This document shows positions 36,654-47,375 of a stretch of 64,000 nt of DNA, in pieces (positions within the stretch are counted from its first letter, which is position 1; each line of letters begins with the position of its first letter). A program made the translations under genes and the position numbers. The stretch is from Balanoglossus misakiensis (Eukaryota > Hemichordata). Where the stretch lies: positions 1,612,001-1,676,000 of the forward strand of contig CM082597.2 in assembly GCA_040954595.2 (NCBI GenBank), given 5' to 3'. A model generated the notes under the pieces. It was not told where the DNA came from. It saw nothing but the letters and a program-made list of their open reading frames with translations, and did not search any database.

Positions 36654-37457
36654 CTACTTTGTCACCACGTCAGAGTAATCGACAAAACTTCCACTTTCGT
36701 AGGAATCTTCTCCAAAGACCTTCATCAAAATTCCACACGTTTCGTCAACGGTCAGCACCTCTCCCTTGCTGTAGCAATCGACCAAATGTTTCTGCAGAGC
36801 GGAGTTGGCTGTGTTGTCTCGGACACTGGCCAGCATTTCGGTCTGAACGGCGCCGGGGGAGTAGCTGAGAATACGAAGATCTGGTTCTTCAACTGCCAAG
36901 ACTTTGAAGATCATATCTCTGGCGGCTTTGCCTGCGCAATATATCGACATACTGGGGATAGGCCTTATCGCGTTATCTGAAGTCATATTGATGATCGAAC
37001 GACGCTGCCCTGCTTTCTTGGGAAACACCTCCAGAAATTTCGACGTCAAGTAGACTGGTGACGTCACATTGAAGCCGAAATAGCTTTGCTGTTCATTGGG
37101 ATCGTTATGCTCGCTGACAGTTTTACTGACATCTCCGATGCTGGCGGCGTTGTGAACAAGAATCGTGTGCTGGAACTTGCTCGGGTCAACGTTATCGAAA
37201 AATCCAGATACGGTTGTTCGGAGGGACCCCAGATTACTCAGATCTGCCTGGACAGCCCGTACTTCAAGCCCAGTGCCACGTTTGGTCTCAACAAGGTGCT
37301 TCGTTTCTTGAAGTCCCGTTTCGGATCGAGCGCATAACACCAGAAGTGAATTCTTGCCCACCCTTTCTGCTAGATGAGTGGCGATACCTCGCCCTATACC
37401 CTTACTGGCACCGGTTATCAGACAGAAAGTTGGTACATCAAACACTTTAGCCGCCAT
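36654..37457 (-). CDS. SPR: Sepiapterin reductase-like SDR, copy 1, 267 aa, intronless
   Basis: Short-chain dehydrogenase with cofactor motif TGASKGIG (residues 15-22), catalytic Ser160, Tyr173 and Lys177 (YCAGK), and the sepiapterin reductase signatures LLVLCARSETGLQETK and ARDMIFKVLA. The substrate-binding Asp region near the C-terminus (SGSFVDYSD) is kept. Sepiapterin reductase makes the last NADPH-dependent step to tetrahydrobiopterin. The NNAG motif that normally stabilises the central sheet reads HNAA (102-105), and the Ser motif is NMTSDNA instead of NISSLCA, so this copy has drifted. Length is normal (human ~261). The vertebrate gene has introns and this one none. The ATG at 37457 is in good context (CAATGGC). 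It diverges head to head from copy 2. Confidence 0.9.
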   Translation of the reverse strand: MAAKVFDVPTFCLITGASKGIGRGIATHLAERVGKNSLLVLCARSETGLQETKHLVETKRGTGLEVRAVQADLSNLGSLRTTVSGFFDNVDPSKFQHTILVHNAASIGDVSKTVSEHNDPNEQQSYFGFNVTSPVYLTSKFLEVFPKKAGQRRSIINMTSDNAIRPIPSMSIYCAGKAARDMIFKVLAVEEPDLRILSYSPGAVQTEMLASVRDNTANSALQKHLVDCYSKGEVLTVDETCGILMKVFGEDSYESGSFVDYSDVVTK

Positions 37458-37786
37458 TGCTCACCGTTGATGGTCGACCTTTACCCTTTTATTTGTAAGT
37501 CGATCGCTTTTTTCGATTATACAAGGCCATCCACGAATAAGAGAAACTGGAAAACTGCGCCAATGTGTGCGCATTAATTGTCTTTTTCCATAGGATTACA
37601 CTGAGAAAACTTACTTCTACTATTGTCATTTTCATGGCATTTTTCGCATAGCTCAGTCAAATAAAAATATATTCACCGGTCAAATAAAATCGTATGCCCA
37701 TAGAAAAACCATTCAGTGCAGCGCAGCCACCGGTATAATTTGGAAAGGCAGCGACGTGAAAAGTCACCTGATACTTGATATCAAAC
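37458..37786. promoter_or_regulatory. Shared 329-bp bidirectional promoter region of the two SPR genes
   Basis: The start codons of copies 1 and 2 face away from each other with only 329 bases between them, so both promoters must lie here. I do not see a clear TATA box. Confidence 0.5.
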
Positions 37787-38587
37787 ATGGCTGTGTTTGG
37801 AGGGTCTGTATTTTGCCTGATTACTGGTGCCAGTAAAGGTATAGGCCGTGGAATTGCTGTTCAGCTGGCCGATGTGGTGGGAGAAAATTCACTTCTAGTG
37901 TTGTGTGCCCGCTCAGATGAAGGGCTGCAAGAAACCAAGCGACTTATTGAGACAAAGCGAAGGCGTGGCATTGACGTCCGCACAGTCATTGCTGACCTTT
38001 CCAATATGGACTCCCTGACGCAAACAATATCAAGCCTGTTTGATCATGGCGTCGATCCGGGGAAATTCGCTCACGCTGTTCTCATCAACAACGCGGGTTC
38101 CCTTGGAGATGTCACGAAAACTGTCGGCGACCTGAAAAGCCCCGATGAACTGCAAAACTACTTCGGGTTCAACGTGACCTCGGCTGTTTGCTTGACTTCG
38201 AAATTTCTGGAGATTTTCCCCGGCAGTGAAGGCAGGCGTCGGACTATCCTTAACATTTCTTCGTTGTGTGCAGTCAAACCGTTCGCATATACGTCTATCT
38301 ACTGCGCATCTAGAGCAGCAAGAGACATGATCTTTCAGGTTCTGGCTTGTGAAAATCCAAGTCTACGCATCTTGAATTACGCGCCTGGACCTGTCGATAC
38401 AGATATGCAGCGGAACCTCAGAGAAAACCTTGGGGATCCGCAAATGAAGAAAGCGTACAATGATCTCAAAGCGCAAGGAAACATTCTTTCGGCGGAGGAG
38501 ACGTGCAAAGTACTCTTAAAAGTACTTCAAGAAGATACATATGAAAGTGGAAGTCACTTAGACTATTACGATGTTAAAACATTGTGA
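37787..38587 (+). CDS. SPR: Sepiapterin reductase-like SDR, copy 2, 266 aa, intronless, with catalytic Lys to Arg change
   Basis: The start is the ATG at 37787 (AACATGGCTG); four upstream codons are open but lack an ATG. It has TGASKGIG (13-20), intact NNAG (101-104), NISSLCA with Ser159, and Tyr172, and is closer to vertebrate SPR than copy 1 (RILNYAPGPVDTDMQ). However the YxxxK motif reads YCASR: codon 176 is AGA (Arg). That lysine normally binds the ribose and lowers the Tyr pKa in SDRs. Other sepiapterin-reductase features are kept (SGSHLDYYD near the C-terminus). Poly(A) signal at 38751. Copies 1 and 2 are clear paralogues from an inverted duplication. Activity may be reduced or altered; that is inference. 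Confidence 0.9.
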   Translation: MAVFGGSVFCLITGASKGIGRGIAVQLADVVGENSLLVLCARSDEGLQETKRLIETKRRRGIDVRTVIADLSNMDSLTQTISSLFDHGVDPGKFAHAVLINNAGSLGDVTKTVGDLKSPDELQNYFGFNVTSAVCLTSKFLEIFPGSEGRRRTILNISSLCAVKPFAYTSIYCASRAARDMIFQVLACENPSLRILNYAPGPVDTDMQRNLRENLGDPQMKKAYNDLKAQGNILSAEETCKVLLKVLQEDTYESGSHLDYYDVKTL

Positions 38588-38750
38588 GCCTCAGTAGCCG
38601 CTGGTAGTATTTAAGCAATGTTCTCAAAAGTTAGATTATTGTCATTTTCTTGATTTATATATTATATTGAAGAATTTGAAGTAAAAGAACGGCCTTTGTT
38701 GACGAACTGCAGTTCTGTGGATACTTTTATTGGTTAAAAATCCATATGTT

Positions 38751-38756
38751 AATAAA
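38751..38756 (+). promoter_or_regulatory. Poly(A) signal of SPR copy 2
   Basis: AATAAA about 165 bases after the stop codon. Confidence 0.5.
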
Positions 38757-39009
38757 ATTAGGAATTTCCTACAAAAAAGCATTGGTACATGGCATTAATT
38801 ATAAACAGAAAAGTCGCGCATGTGCAGTTCGGACGACCTCCTCGCTTAAGTACAGTGTCTTTTTCGCAATTATTGGAAAAATGATCAAGTGTTGCTATTG
38901 TCATTGTTTTCGCTTCCGTTTATTTGTTCTTTCGTGTTTCTTGAAGCGAGAGATGCACAACACGATTTTCTTAATGCTTTTTTTTTATCTCGTTGGGTGT
39001 CTGCACATG

Positions 39010-39097
39010 GATCCTTTCATCCCTAGTTTCCTGTTTAGAGGCCCAACTTTACCATATGATGAATTTTGATCTGGATCATAATGGTGAAAGAGTTAAA
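39010..39097. mobile_element. MITE-like copy of the 13208 family
   Basis: The left end GATCCTTTCATCCC and right end GGTGAAAGAGTTAAAA are near-inverted. The interior TGTTTAGAGGCCCAACTTTA matches the copy at 33887. It lies between SPR copy 2 and the death-domain gene. Confidence 0.5.
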
Positions 39098-39112
39098 ATG
39101 CTGATCATATTA

Positions 39113-39385
39113 CTAATGCCGATTCACTTCTTCTGCAAGTGAGACCTGGTCGATTGACGTCAAGGCCGCGACCAGCACAGCTTTTGTTGCACCACTTCCG
39201 TTCTTTTGTCGCCATTTTAGTAACATTTCGTGTATCACTTGAGACGATCCATAAGGGCGGTGATCGACTTCCAGTAGGTCGATTGCGGCGGGCCCAAAAC
39301 CAAGTTCCCGCGCCAAGGCTTTCCATTTAAGACCGATGCCATTTTCGCCGGAAACGATTTTGAAATGTTTGTCCGTCGCTGCCAT
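39113..39385 (-). CDS. Stand-alone death-domain protein, 90 aa
   Basis: ATG at 39385 in optimal context (GGCGGCATGG). Residues ~5-85 read as a death domain: FKIVSGENGIGLKWKALARE, then LGFGPAAIDLLEVDH (helices 2-3), SSQVIHEMLLKWRQKNG (helix 4-5, with the typical W) and ALTSIDQVSLAEEV (helix 6). Death domains form oligomeric signalling platforms downstream of TNF/Toll-type receptors. Here nothing else is attached, so it could act as an adaptor or decoy. The frame is open upstream for 13 codons, preceded by a pyrimidine-rich TTTTGAAG that could be an acceptor, so a further 5' exon, coding or not, is possible. Fold call fairly sure. Confidence 0.7.
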   Translation of the reverse strand: MAATDKHFKIVSGENGIGLKWKALARELGFGPAAIDLLEVDHRPYGSSQVIHEMLLKWRQKNGSGATKAVLVAALTSIDQVSLAEEVNRH

Positions 39386-41049
39386 GCCGCCGGTTCCTTC
39401 AAAAGAGAAAAGAAATGTTCGCATTTCGCCTGTACGTGTGATATTTGTAATTATCTATTTGCCACAAAGCTTAGGTTTTTATTTTCATTCGAAACAAATT
39501 ATAATACTGCTGTAGCAAGTATGTATGGACATTCAAAGGCCATCACTACATACTAGTAACAATGCGATTCCAAGAATTTTGGCATCTGCGCAAGCGCAAA
39601 CAGATGACTGAAACAAATAGGCCACCGTTTTGTGCCCAAAACTCAATGTAATGTATACCCCACTTGCTATTTAAGTCATAAATGTTTGGGATTCAATGAG
39701 TTCAAATTGACTTTTACTGAACTAAAAACTAGGCCTGTCCGATGACGAAGCTTTTGTCAACATATACACATGTTTCAACACATAATCTTAATATTATTTA
39801 TTCAGTTCCGCATAGAGTTCGATCACACTGGTGAACAATAGTACGTCTCCATGGAAACTAGTACGTCTCCATAGAAACCTTCAAGAACCGCTTTCTCTAG
39901 ATCACTGAATACGGAGCACATACCTTACCGAAATCCTTCGCTGTTAAAAATACTCGGAGTACAGCCTGGGGAAATATAAGGTCCCAGTTTTCACAAACTA
40001 CCTGGTCAGACACTGTACGCTACCATTTACAGGTAGTTTTGCGCGTGCGCACTGGTGTATATATATGAACCATGACCCAAATTCATGCCCACTTCAATTT
40101 ATGGTTCCAATAAGCATGCAAAGGGAGTCGTACGTGCAGTTTACGAACTAGAGATTTAAGGTGAAAGCAGTGTTTAATTCAGAACCGTGAGGGCGCTCAT
40201 CACATAGTTTCGTTACGCTATGCATGTACATGTACATCAAATGTGCGGAATTTTTAAATGTAAATGTATGATGCCTCTACTAGGTCACATTGGTGAATTT
40301 TACTAGCTGCAGATAGGCTGTATGTCGAGAGTGTTAAACCTTGTTCAAGTGTTTTTTTTTAGCTTCTATATGTAACACAAAATCTGGCAACAAACTGTTT
40401 CATGACACGGAAGAATGTGAGTGTATATTTGGTTTTATTTTGGGAGTTATTAAAATAACGAAAACTGACACCAATAGCTGCACGATATGGAAACTACATA
40501 GGGTTTTCCGTCTGAAAACACAATCACATAATACAGTAGCTTTAATACGACTGGTGCATCACGACAATTCTCCGTAGCCACACGCATATTTAACAAACAG
40601 ACTACTACCGTTATATACACAATAATATTTTGTATGGAATTGGTCATTCCATTGTTCAAGACGACTTTACAATCTGGTATATTCAACAATACGAATACTT
40701 CAAACTCGTTATCAGCCGACGATATTCGCTGATATCTGTACCGAATGGTAAATGTGACTAAATTCCACGCAGTTTGATGTTTCTCTTGGAAGGATGTTGA
40801 ATACTACAACTCACTGACAATGGTGTCAGGATATAGGGTCATGTAGAGGTCACGACAGTGATACTTTCTGAGTACACGAATCATGACACTTTGTCAGTGT
40901 ACCATAGAGATATTTTTGCTTATATGCAAATTTCAGTTCTTCCATAGACAGTTCTAAGTATTGTTCTGTAAATAAATACATGTCAAGAGACTGATTATCT
41001 AAGTTCCTGATTTCTTTTTGAAACTTCTTGTAAAGCTTCAATAGTGTCT
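39386..41049. other. Intergenic region between the death-domain and TRIM-NHL genes
   Basis: No gene is supported. It holds a 20-bp tandem duplication at 39841-39880 (GTACGTCTCCATGGAAACTA, second copy with a few mismatches) and the 3' UTR of the TRIM gene near 40400-41049. Short open frames there lack signals. Confidence 0.5.
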
Positions 41050-43080
41050 TCAACGCATTAATTGGTACACTCTTAGGGAGTCGTTTCCGGCATCGGCCAC
41101 CACGACCCTGTAAGGCTCCCCAGGCGATACAGCGACCCCACGTGGTTTGTTCAACTCGTCTTCAATCCCGTCGACACGAGCGATGAAGGATCCCCTCGAT
41201 GTGAACATTTGAACGCGGTGGTTGCTGCTGACGAAGATGTTATCGCATCGGTCGACGGCTACCCCTGTCGGGTGTTCGAATTTCCCATCTCCTTGCCCCT
41301 CTGACCCGAACTGGTACAGGAAGCGACCTCTTGAGTTGTAGACCAGCACTCGGTGGCCGTTGTAGTCTGGTATGATGATGTGGTTTTTGCTGTTGATCGC
41401 CAGGAATTTTGGCGACTGTGGCAGCATGTCTGGGGAATTCCTCTCTTTGTAGCGGAAAGTTCCCGCCTTTGTGCCGTAGTGGGTGAAGCATGCTATTTCT
41501 GCTTGCTGTTCGAACTGCCCTGGTTGGCCCTGTGGTGTGTCGACCACGTGCACTTGGCGTCTGTTGTCCAGCGCCAAACCGAGTGGCCTGGCCAACCCGC
41601 TTTCGCCAAAATGAAACGGCGTGGCGGTTCCATCTCGCCGGAAGCATATGATGCTCCGGTTCGTTCGCTCGGTCACGATCACCTCGCCTTTGTCCGTGGT
41701 CTGGACGTCGTACGGTTTGAAGGGGGCGCTCCATACACGACAATGCAGAGTGAATTGGTGTTTGCACCGGCCGTAGCTGTCGAACACGTACACCCGTTGG
41801 TCGTCGCTGCTGACCGCGACAATGTCGCCGTCTGAAGTGATTGTCACTCCACGCGGGAAGCTCAGCCGATGTTTCCAACCGCTGCGATCCTTCATGAGGA
41901 GAGAGAGCCTTCTCTTCAGAGTCGGCTCGATTTCAGAGATGGTGAACACCAATCTGAACCTGTAGGTCGTGTGCGAATCCCTGCTCGTTGTCAAGACGCC
42001 CAGTTTTTCTGACGTCAGACAGCTGGGAAATTTGCTGTTGCGGATGAACTTGAACGACACCGGATCGGGTGTGTCGACCTTGTCCTGAAGAAGTTCTCGC
42101 ATTTTCTCGTCGGCTTGCTTCTCGAGACAGAGGAAGCCAATATCGTTACTCTGGTTTAGCATAACGTCAGCGAAGAGACACGATTTTTCAATTTTAGCCA
42201 TCAGGACCTCCATATTCTCGCGTTTCGACTGTATGTCCTGACTTTCACTGAAGTGTCTGTCTCGTAGCTGTTTTAGTAAGAAGTCTTCGTTTCGTCGGAT
42301 GGCCTCGATCAACGAGTTCGAAACAGCGTGCACATCTCGTTCGGTCTGCTGTAAATCCCGATCAAGTTCCCGCGAGAGCTTGTCAACATCCCTGATATTG
42401 TTCTTCAGCCGCCCGAGCTTTCGTGTCATGCTCTTCTTGAGCGACCAAAGCGCGGACCGCCTTTTCGTCAGCGCCTCCTGCAAGGGAATCTGACAGTGGT
42501 CCGGTTGTTTGTGCTGGTAGACTGCGCACTCTAAGCATATCGGTATTTTGCAAGTGTCGCAGTACAGTTTGATCTGGTTCCCGTCATGCACCGGGCACAC
42601 GATAGGTCGGATGAAGGGAGACTTTGTGTGGAAGGTTGCTTCATATTCCTCGACCGATATCTGTTTGTGGGTCTTGGTTGCTTTGAGGTTTCTGTGCGAA
42701 TTTGAGCAAACGTCGCAGAGAAACTGTCCGCATTCAACGCAGTACACCCTGATACCTTTCTCACAACCGCCCTCACACAGTCTACCCGCACGTTCCTCGG
42801 AGAGATTGTCCTCGCCACCCCAGTCAATAAAATCGATCAGATCGTTCAGAAAGTAACTATCGGGGAGTCCTGAGATACCCTGTGACGTCAACTTGTGAGC
42901 GCGACGGTCGAGAGGGCAAGTGACGCTGATTTTGTTCCCTTTGGAGATGGCGACGAGACAGTCCATACAGAATGAGTGGAAACAGGGCAGAATTTTCGGT
43001 CTCCGGAATCGATCGAGGCAAATCGGGCATTGGAGAAATCGCACGTCCAGCTGTTCTCTAGAGAAGCTTGCAGACGCCAT
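41050..43080 (-). CDS. TRIM-NHL type E3 ubiquitin ligase, 676 aa, single coding exon
   Basis: Start is the ATG at 43080 (AATATGGCG), 25 bases after an acceptor (cgttacag at 43106) that ends a 5' UTR intron; the frame is open 16 codons further up but crosses this acceptor. RING at ~18-58 (CPICLDRF, LPCFHSFCMDC, TCPLDR): the last zinc ligand is Asp (C3HC3D, as in TRAF6-type RINGs) rather than Cys. B-box 1 at ~102-140 (CEGGCEKG, CSNSHRNLKATKTHKQ), B-box 2 at ~162-196 (CPVHDGNQIKLYCDTCKIPIC), coiled coil ~205-300. NHL beta-propeller repeats run from ~395 to the end (FPRGVTITSDGDIVAVSS, FEHPTGVAVDRCDNIFVSS, NKPRGVAVSPGEPYRVVVAD). I do not see a filamin domain between coiled coil and NHL, so it is not a plain TRIM2/3/71. 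Such genes are greatly expanded in invertebrate deuterostomes. Confidence 0.88.
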   Translation of the reverse strand: MASASFSREQLDVRFLQCPICLDRFRRPKILPCFHSFCMDCLVAISKGNKISVTCPLDRRAHKLTSQGISGLPDSYFLNDLIDFIDWGGEDNLSEERAGRLCEGGCEKGIRVYCVECGQFLCDVCSNSHRNLKATKTHKQISVEEYEATFHTKSPFIRPIVCPVHDGNQIKLYCDTCKIPICLECAVYQHKQPDHCQIPLQEALTKRRSALWSLKKSMTRKLGRLKNNIRDVDKLSRELDRDLQQTERDVHAVSNSLIEAIRRNEDFLLKQLRDRHFSESQDIQSKRENMEVLMAKIEKSCLFADVMLNQSNDIGFLCLEKQADEKMRELLQDKVDTPDPVSFKFIRNSKFPSCLTSEKLGVLTTSRDSHTTYRFRLVFTISEIEPTLKRRLSLLMKDRSGWKHRLSFPRGVTITSDGDIVAVSSDDQRVYVFDSYGRCKHQFTLHCRVWSAPFKPYDVQTTDKGEVIVTERTNRSIICFRRDGTATPFHFGESGLARPLGLALDNRRQVHVVDTPQGQPGQFEQQAEIACFTHYGTKAGTFRYKERNSPDMLPQSPKFLAINSKNHIIIPDYNGHRVLVYNSRGRFLYQFGSEGQGDGKFEHPTGVAVDRCDNIFVSSNHRVQMFTSRGSFIARVDGIEDELNKPRGVAVSPGEPYRVVVADAGNDSLRVYQLMR

Positions 43081-43105
43081 ATTTGTTACGTCATACTCTC
43101 CTGAC

Positions 43106-44700
43106 CTGTAACGAAGACAAATTGTCATATAAGATCATTGAAATCAAAAGTCTTCCCAAAAGTAAAAACGAGTTCGTGCAAGATATTAGGAGTGGTAGCC
43201 GAAATCCAACAAATTATACATTTCCATTGCGAGGTCATCCATGTTTTATTTATATTAATCTCCACTTTTAATGGTAATTGTTTGCTAATTTTCATAGGTG
43301 ATCGTATGTCTTTAATATAGGGTGAAATTATTCAACACAGGAAAAAAACGTGTGTTCAAAATATACATCAGAACAAAACGTTAAACCCTTGGGAAGAAGC
43401 CACCGGTTTCAAGGTTAATACATATGCCCTAATTGTATGCCAGCTCGACTTCATTTTAAATGTTCCACTGAAGAAACAATTGGGTATTCATGCATAAAGA
43501 TACCTCATTTTCAACTGGCAAGGTGGAACGGATGTGAGAGAGCGACTCTGCACTGTAGGTGTTTATAATCTTTTATTCATCTCTCTGTCTCTGCATCTCT
43601 CCCTATATACCGTCACCTACCAACCTACATCTGTATGTCTAGTCTGTCTATCTATCTGTCTGTCTGTCTGTCATGCTGCTCAGTTGCCATAGCAACGATG
43701 CGCCACAGTCTGTGCGGTGCGCTTTACCTGTCTGTGCGTCGCCTAAGTGAAACGCTCTCACAGCCTGGGGGCCATGAGAGAAAGAAACTCATTCAATAAC
43801 AACAACCCTGTTTGTCGCAATGGAGTAAACAGGACCATGCTCAAATTTCCCCTGCTCCACATTTATTCAAACACCAGTCGAAGAAAACCTCACGGTCACT
43901 GACAGAGTAGTATACTGCTCAGAGGTCACAAGGAAGACTGTAGTGAAAGAGAGTGTGTGTTGTACGTGTGACCTTTCTATAATATAATCAGAGAATTGTA
44001 TGTAAAATCGACCTATAAGGCATGATTCAGCAAAGACTGTCCATTTCTGTTGTGTCACCGAATCACTGTGGTGGCTGGGTCATCAAATCGCCGAGATATT
44101 CACATCACAAGCCTACCATCTCGGTTTGCTTAATTTGCGTGTGAAATTTCTACGGGGTCAATTTCACCCTTTGTTCGTCGCCGATCAACAACCACAATCC
44201 CTTTCGGCAGCTACACACGACCTTTTGTGTTCAGAAACTGTCGAAGCTCGACCTTGACAATTCCTCCAACGATCGTTATTTTGTTTTAACTCTGTCTATT
44301 TTGCCTAGATTTCTTTTTACAACCCAAATTAAATAGGGCCTTTGCGTTTGACACCACACGACACTCGGCCATTGCGTTCATATTCAAATTAGCATTTTCA
44401 AAGAATATGCAACCATGGCATTAGGAATTCCATTATCAGCCAATTTCTAAGGGTGTGAATCTTGTCAATTTGAGCGATTTTGTCTACGAAATTCGTCGTT
44501 TTTAGCGTCATAATCGCACACAACGTCTGTCGCACATTCTCTTTGTTGGAAAAGGAACCCGTGATCGGGGTTGTTGAGATATAATGGTCTGAGATTTGGT
44601 GAATCTCATTTGACGTGGCGTGGAAACAGAGGCTCTTAAAATGATACTTACGTGGCCCTTGAAGCTCCACTCGTGATCAATTCAACTGTTTCAACTTTCC
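43106..44700 (-). other. Probable 5' UTR intron and noncoding first exon of the TRIM-NHL gene
   Basis: Minus strand: a donor CCAC|GTAAGT at 44652/44651 matches the acceptor at 43106. The exon above 44652 would be noncoding; its upstream limit is not visible. The intron carries a (TCTG/TCTA)n microsatellite at 43633-43672. Confidence 0.35.
43633..43672. repeat. (TCTG)n/(TCTA)n microsatellite
   Basis: Tetranucleotide run read directly. Confidence 0.85.
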
Positions 44701-45311
44701 GTCTGTGATTCCCACAAAATGCGTTGTCCGTTCTCCTCGGGCAGAGGAGAAAAACGATAACATTCTGCGTGTATGACCGTGAATAGCCTAATGTTGATCT
44801 CCCCACTGTTTAGGTTTGCATACATATATACCGTAACCCGCAGTGTTATTAAGTAAAGGTTATAGGTTAAAGGTCATTCCGTGAATTGGAAATGCGGTCC
44901 CCCACGAAGATGAACAGTTCCAGGCTTTTCTTGTTCCGTTTGCCAAGCAAATACGAGGAGAGGGAAGCCAAACGCCGAGACTTCTCCAAAACGCACGCAC
45001 CAACATGGCCGCGGCAGATTTTCTACGTGGCCATGGATACAAGATCGGAACGCACCTCGCATTGTACCGAAAGACTTGTGGCAGCATTCACTGGCATTGA
45101 CCCAAAGATTATAGCTGACAAATTATTAAGCTACTTGAAAGCAAAAAATTCATGTATCGATAGGTACTTGAAGATATAAATCCGTGTAGGCTCTCTAACC
45201 AGGGTGCAGAGACTGGGCTTGCTTGCCCAAATATTAGTTTGGATATGTCAGAACATAGAGGTCGGACGAAAGGAATTTGAGTGTAGCTAGACACAAGCAG
45301 CACCACAGACT

Positions 45312-45461
45312 GTCTATGGGTGCACCATAGACCATGGAAGTACCTCCATGTATAGACGTACGTGGTACGTCCATGGTTTCGCATACCCCCACGTTGTATG
45401 CAAGACGATAGGCTTGTTTCCATACCCAGTGTGTGAGTCTATCTAAAACACGCTGGGTATG
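45312..45461. repeat. Cluster of inverted repeats (foldback element)
   Basis: Arms seen: GTCTATGG/CCATAGAC (45312-45332), ACCATGGA/TCCATGGT (45331-45377) and CATACCCAG/CTGGGTATG (45421-45461). A GTACCTCCATG motif here recurs beside the GAGGTACT/AGTACCTC pair at 46103-46124. Confidence 0.6.
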
Positions 45462-46508
45462 CATGGATACCAGGCTAGCAAGACGACCGAGAGGCTATGT
45501 GTCTACAACAATGCAAATTGATTTGTGTGGTAGGAAAACTAACAAAAGCAATTATCAAAAGAGAAACCAAATAAAACATAGCATGCAACGACAGACAATC
45601 ACATTGTAATAGCACAATAACCATTTTTACCTTGAAATTTATTCAGAAACGTGTATTACAGGAGCTATGTATGATTGTTTATGAGCCTTTATGTCAGATG
45701 CCTCAGTTGCTGAAAAACAACAAACAAGATTGTTTTAAATCCTGGTAAATGTGGCATGAATGGTTTAAGATTAGAAGAGGGCAGAAACAGACAGAAGACG
45801 ACAATTGCGAACAAAATTATGGGGGCACACACAGTTCCCCTTTTGTACTCTTGACAAGCTTAAGTGATGTTTTTATTCGCTTTGTTGATCAAAACGTAAG
45901 GCAAAAAGGTAAGGGTGTGTCTGCGCATGGGCAGTTCCCACCCCCAGCGTTGAATTCTCGTCTTGACACATGTGACAGTAGATATATGCTGGCTTGTCCA
46001 TTGAATTTTGCACAAACAGTACTGTTTATGATTCTAGGCACGGAGTAATGTTTATGTTCTAGGGTCTTGTTTAGTCCCGGTGACGTCCTTGTTGAACCCA
46101 TAGAGGTACTCTCTCTAGTACCTCCATGTTGAACCATACGGACACAATAATGTATTATCTGGAAGAAAGGCTGATCAACATGACGACAGGTTTGACACAA
46201 AGGCTGGGAATCGCAAGTCCCGCCCACATGGGAGCAGTACCGTCGCGTAGCCTTGGTATCATCACATTTCCGTGTTGATCATCTCTCCACGCGACCGTGC
46301 TCTTCTAAAGGTGTATTCTCCAGCCAGCCACTGACAGGTAGGTGGGGACTGATTCCACTCGGAAGAACTGTGTGAAGTACGAACATACGGCCCCATATCT
46401 TAATCCTTTCATTGTTAGAAATTAATGAGTTCCGCGGTAATTTAAGAAAACATGCGTTTTATCTTATTCTCACTGACCAATACAGTACCATACCAAGGTA
46501 TAACGTTC

Positions 46509-46718
46509 ATGAATACTTCTGCCAGTGGCTTATGGTGGAAATTTGTCTTAAAGTTATACATTTTAGTTATATTTCTCGTGCTAAAACTTAGTTGTCTAGT
46601 GTTCAGCATCAAGCTATCCCTGCATTCAACTGCTGCCAGTCACCAGGGTACGCGAAGAGTCAAAATGGGTAAACGTTTGGACGGTTACATAACATTCACG
46701 ATGTACACAAATCAATAA
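46509..46718 (+). pseudogene. Orphan signal-anchor-like open frame (possible relic NXPE-like exon 1)
   Basis: An ATG at 46509 opens a frame with a strongly hydrophobic LYILVIFLVLKLSCLVFSIK segment after a basic stretch, like the signal-anchor exons downstream. There is no matching ectodomain exon and no consensus donor in phase 0, so it may be a decayed exon or chance. Confidence 0.2.
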
Positions 46719-47375
46719 ACAAGTACAAATGTACATGTACTGACACGCAAAGAACCTTATATAACGTTTTGCATTATTTTCATGATTATATTTTCCAACT
46801 TAGATTGGTACATCTAAATAAGCTTACTGATAGGTATACATGAACACCTTATCGATGCCCGATTGTGACTGCATGTTGCCATTTGAACACACTATGTATT
46901 AAACTGGTGCCGCACCGATTTAAATCAACCTCCATACAAATAGTGTATCCGTCGCCAAAAGATGACAAACGCAAATGCAAGTAATGTGGCTTACTAATGG
47001 TGAGGAGACAGTCTAACCGCGTGAGAAGGGATATAAACGTGCGACTGTTCACGGATTCGTTTCTCTGGGGGAAAAACGCTCAAACATGCTTCAATGGAAG
47101 AAACAATCGCTGATCAAAAACGCCCGAAGTCAATTCGTTTCAAATCGTGTATAGCATTATTAATTTCAGTGTGACCAAAGCAACCCCTTTTAGTTGGGTC
47201 GGAGAGGTCACTCGTGAAGTTGCTACTATTACGTTATGCGAGTAACAAGAAAACGTTTATGGAATACACAAATAGTTACTGTCTATGCTTGAGGTTGCAA
47301 GACACGTCACCGCTATGGTGTAGGTATTTGTAGTATGTGCTTCTTTGGGGGAGATCTAAATGTATCCAAGGTCCT

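Noticed and set aside
40850-41053. 67-codon minus-strand frame directly after the TRIM stop
   Set aside because: Lies in the TRIM 3' UTR and has no domain.
41240-41878. 212-codon minus-strand and 160-codon plus-strand frames inside the TRIM gene
   Set aside because: Overlap the NHL region in other frames; the NHL frame alone is conserved in pattern.
44860-45179. Overlapping frames around an ATGGCCGCGGCAG start near 45004
   Set aside because: Good start context, but the frame stops after about 31 codons with no usable donor and no recognisable protein; at most an isolated first exon or promoter.
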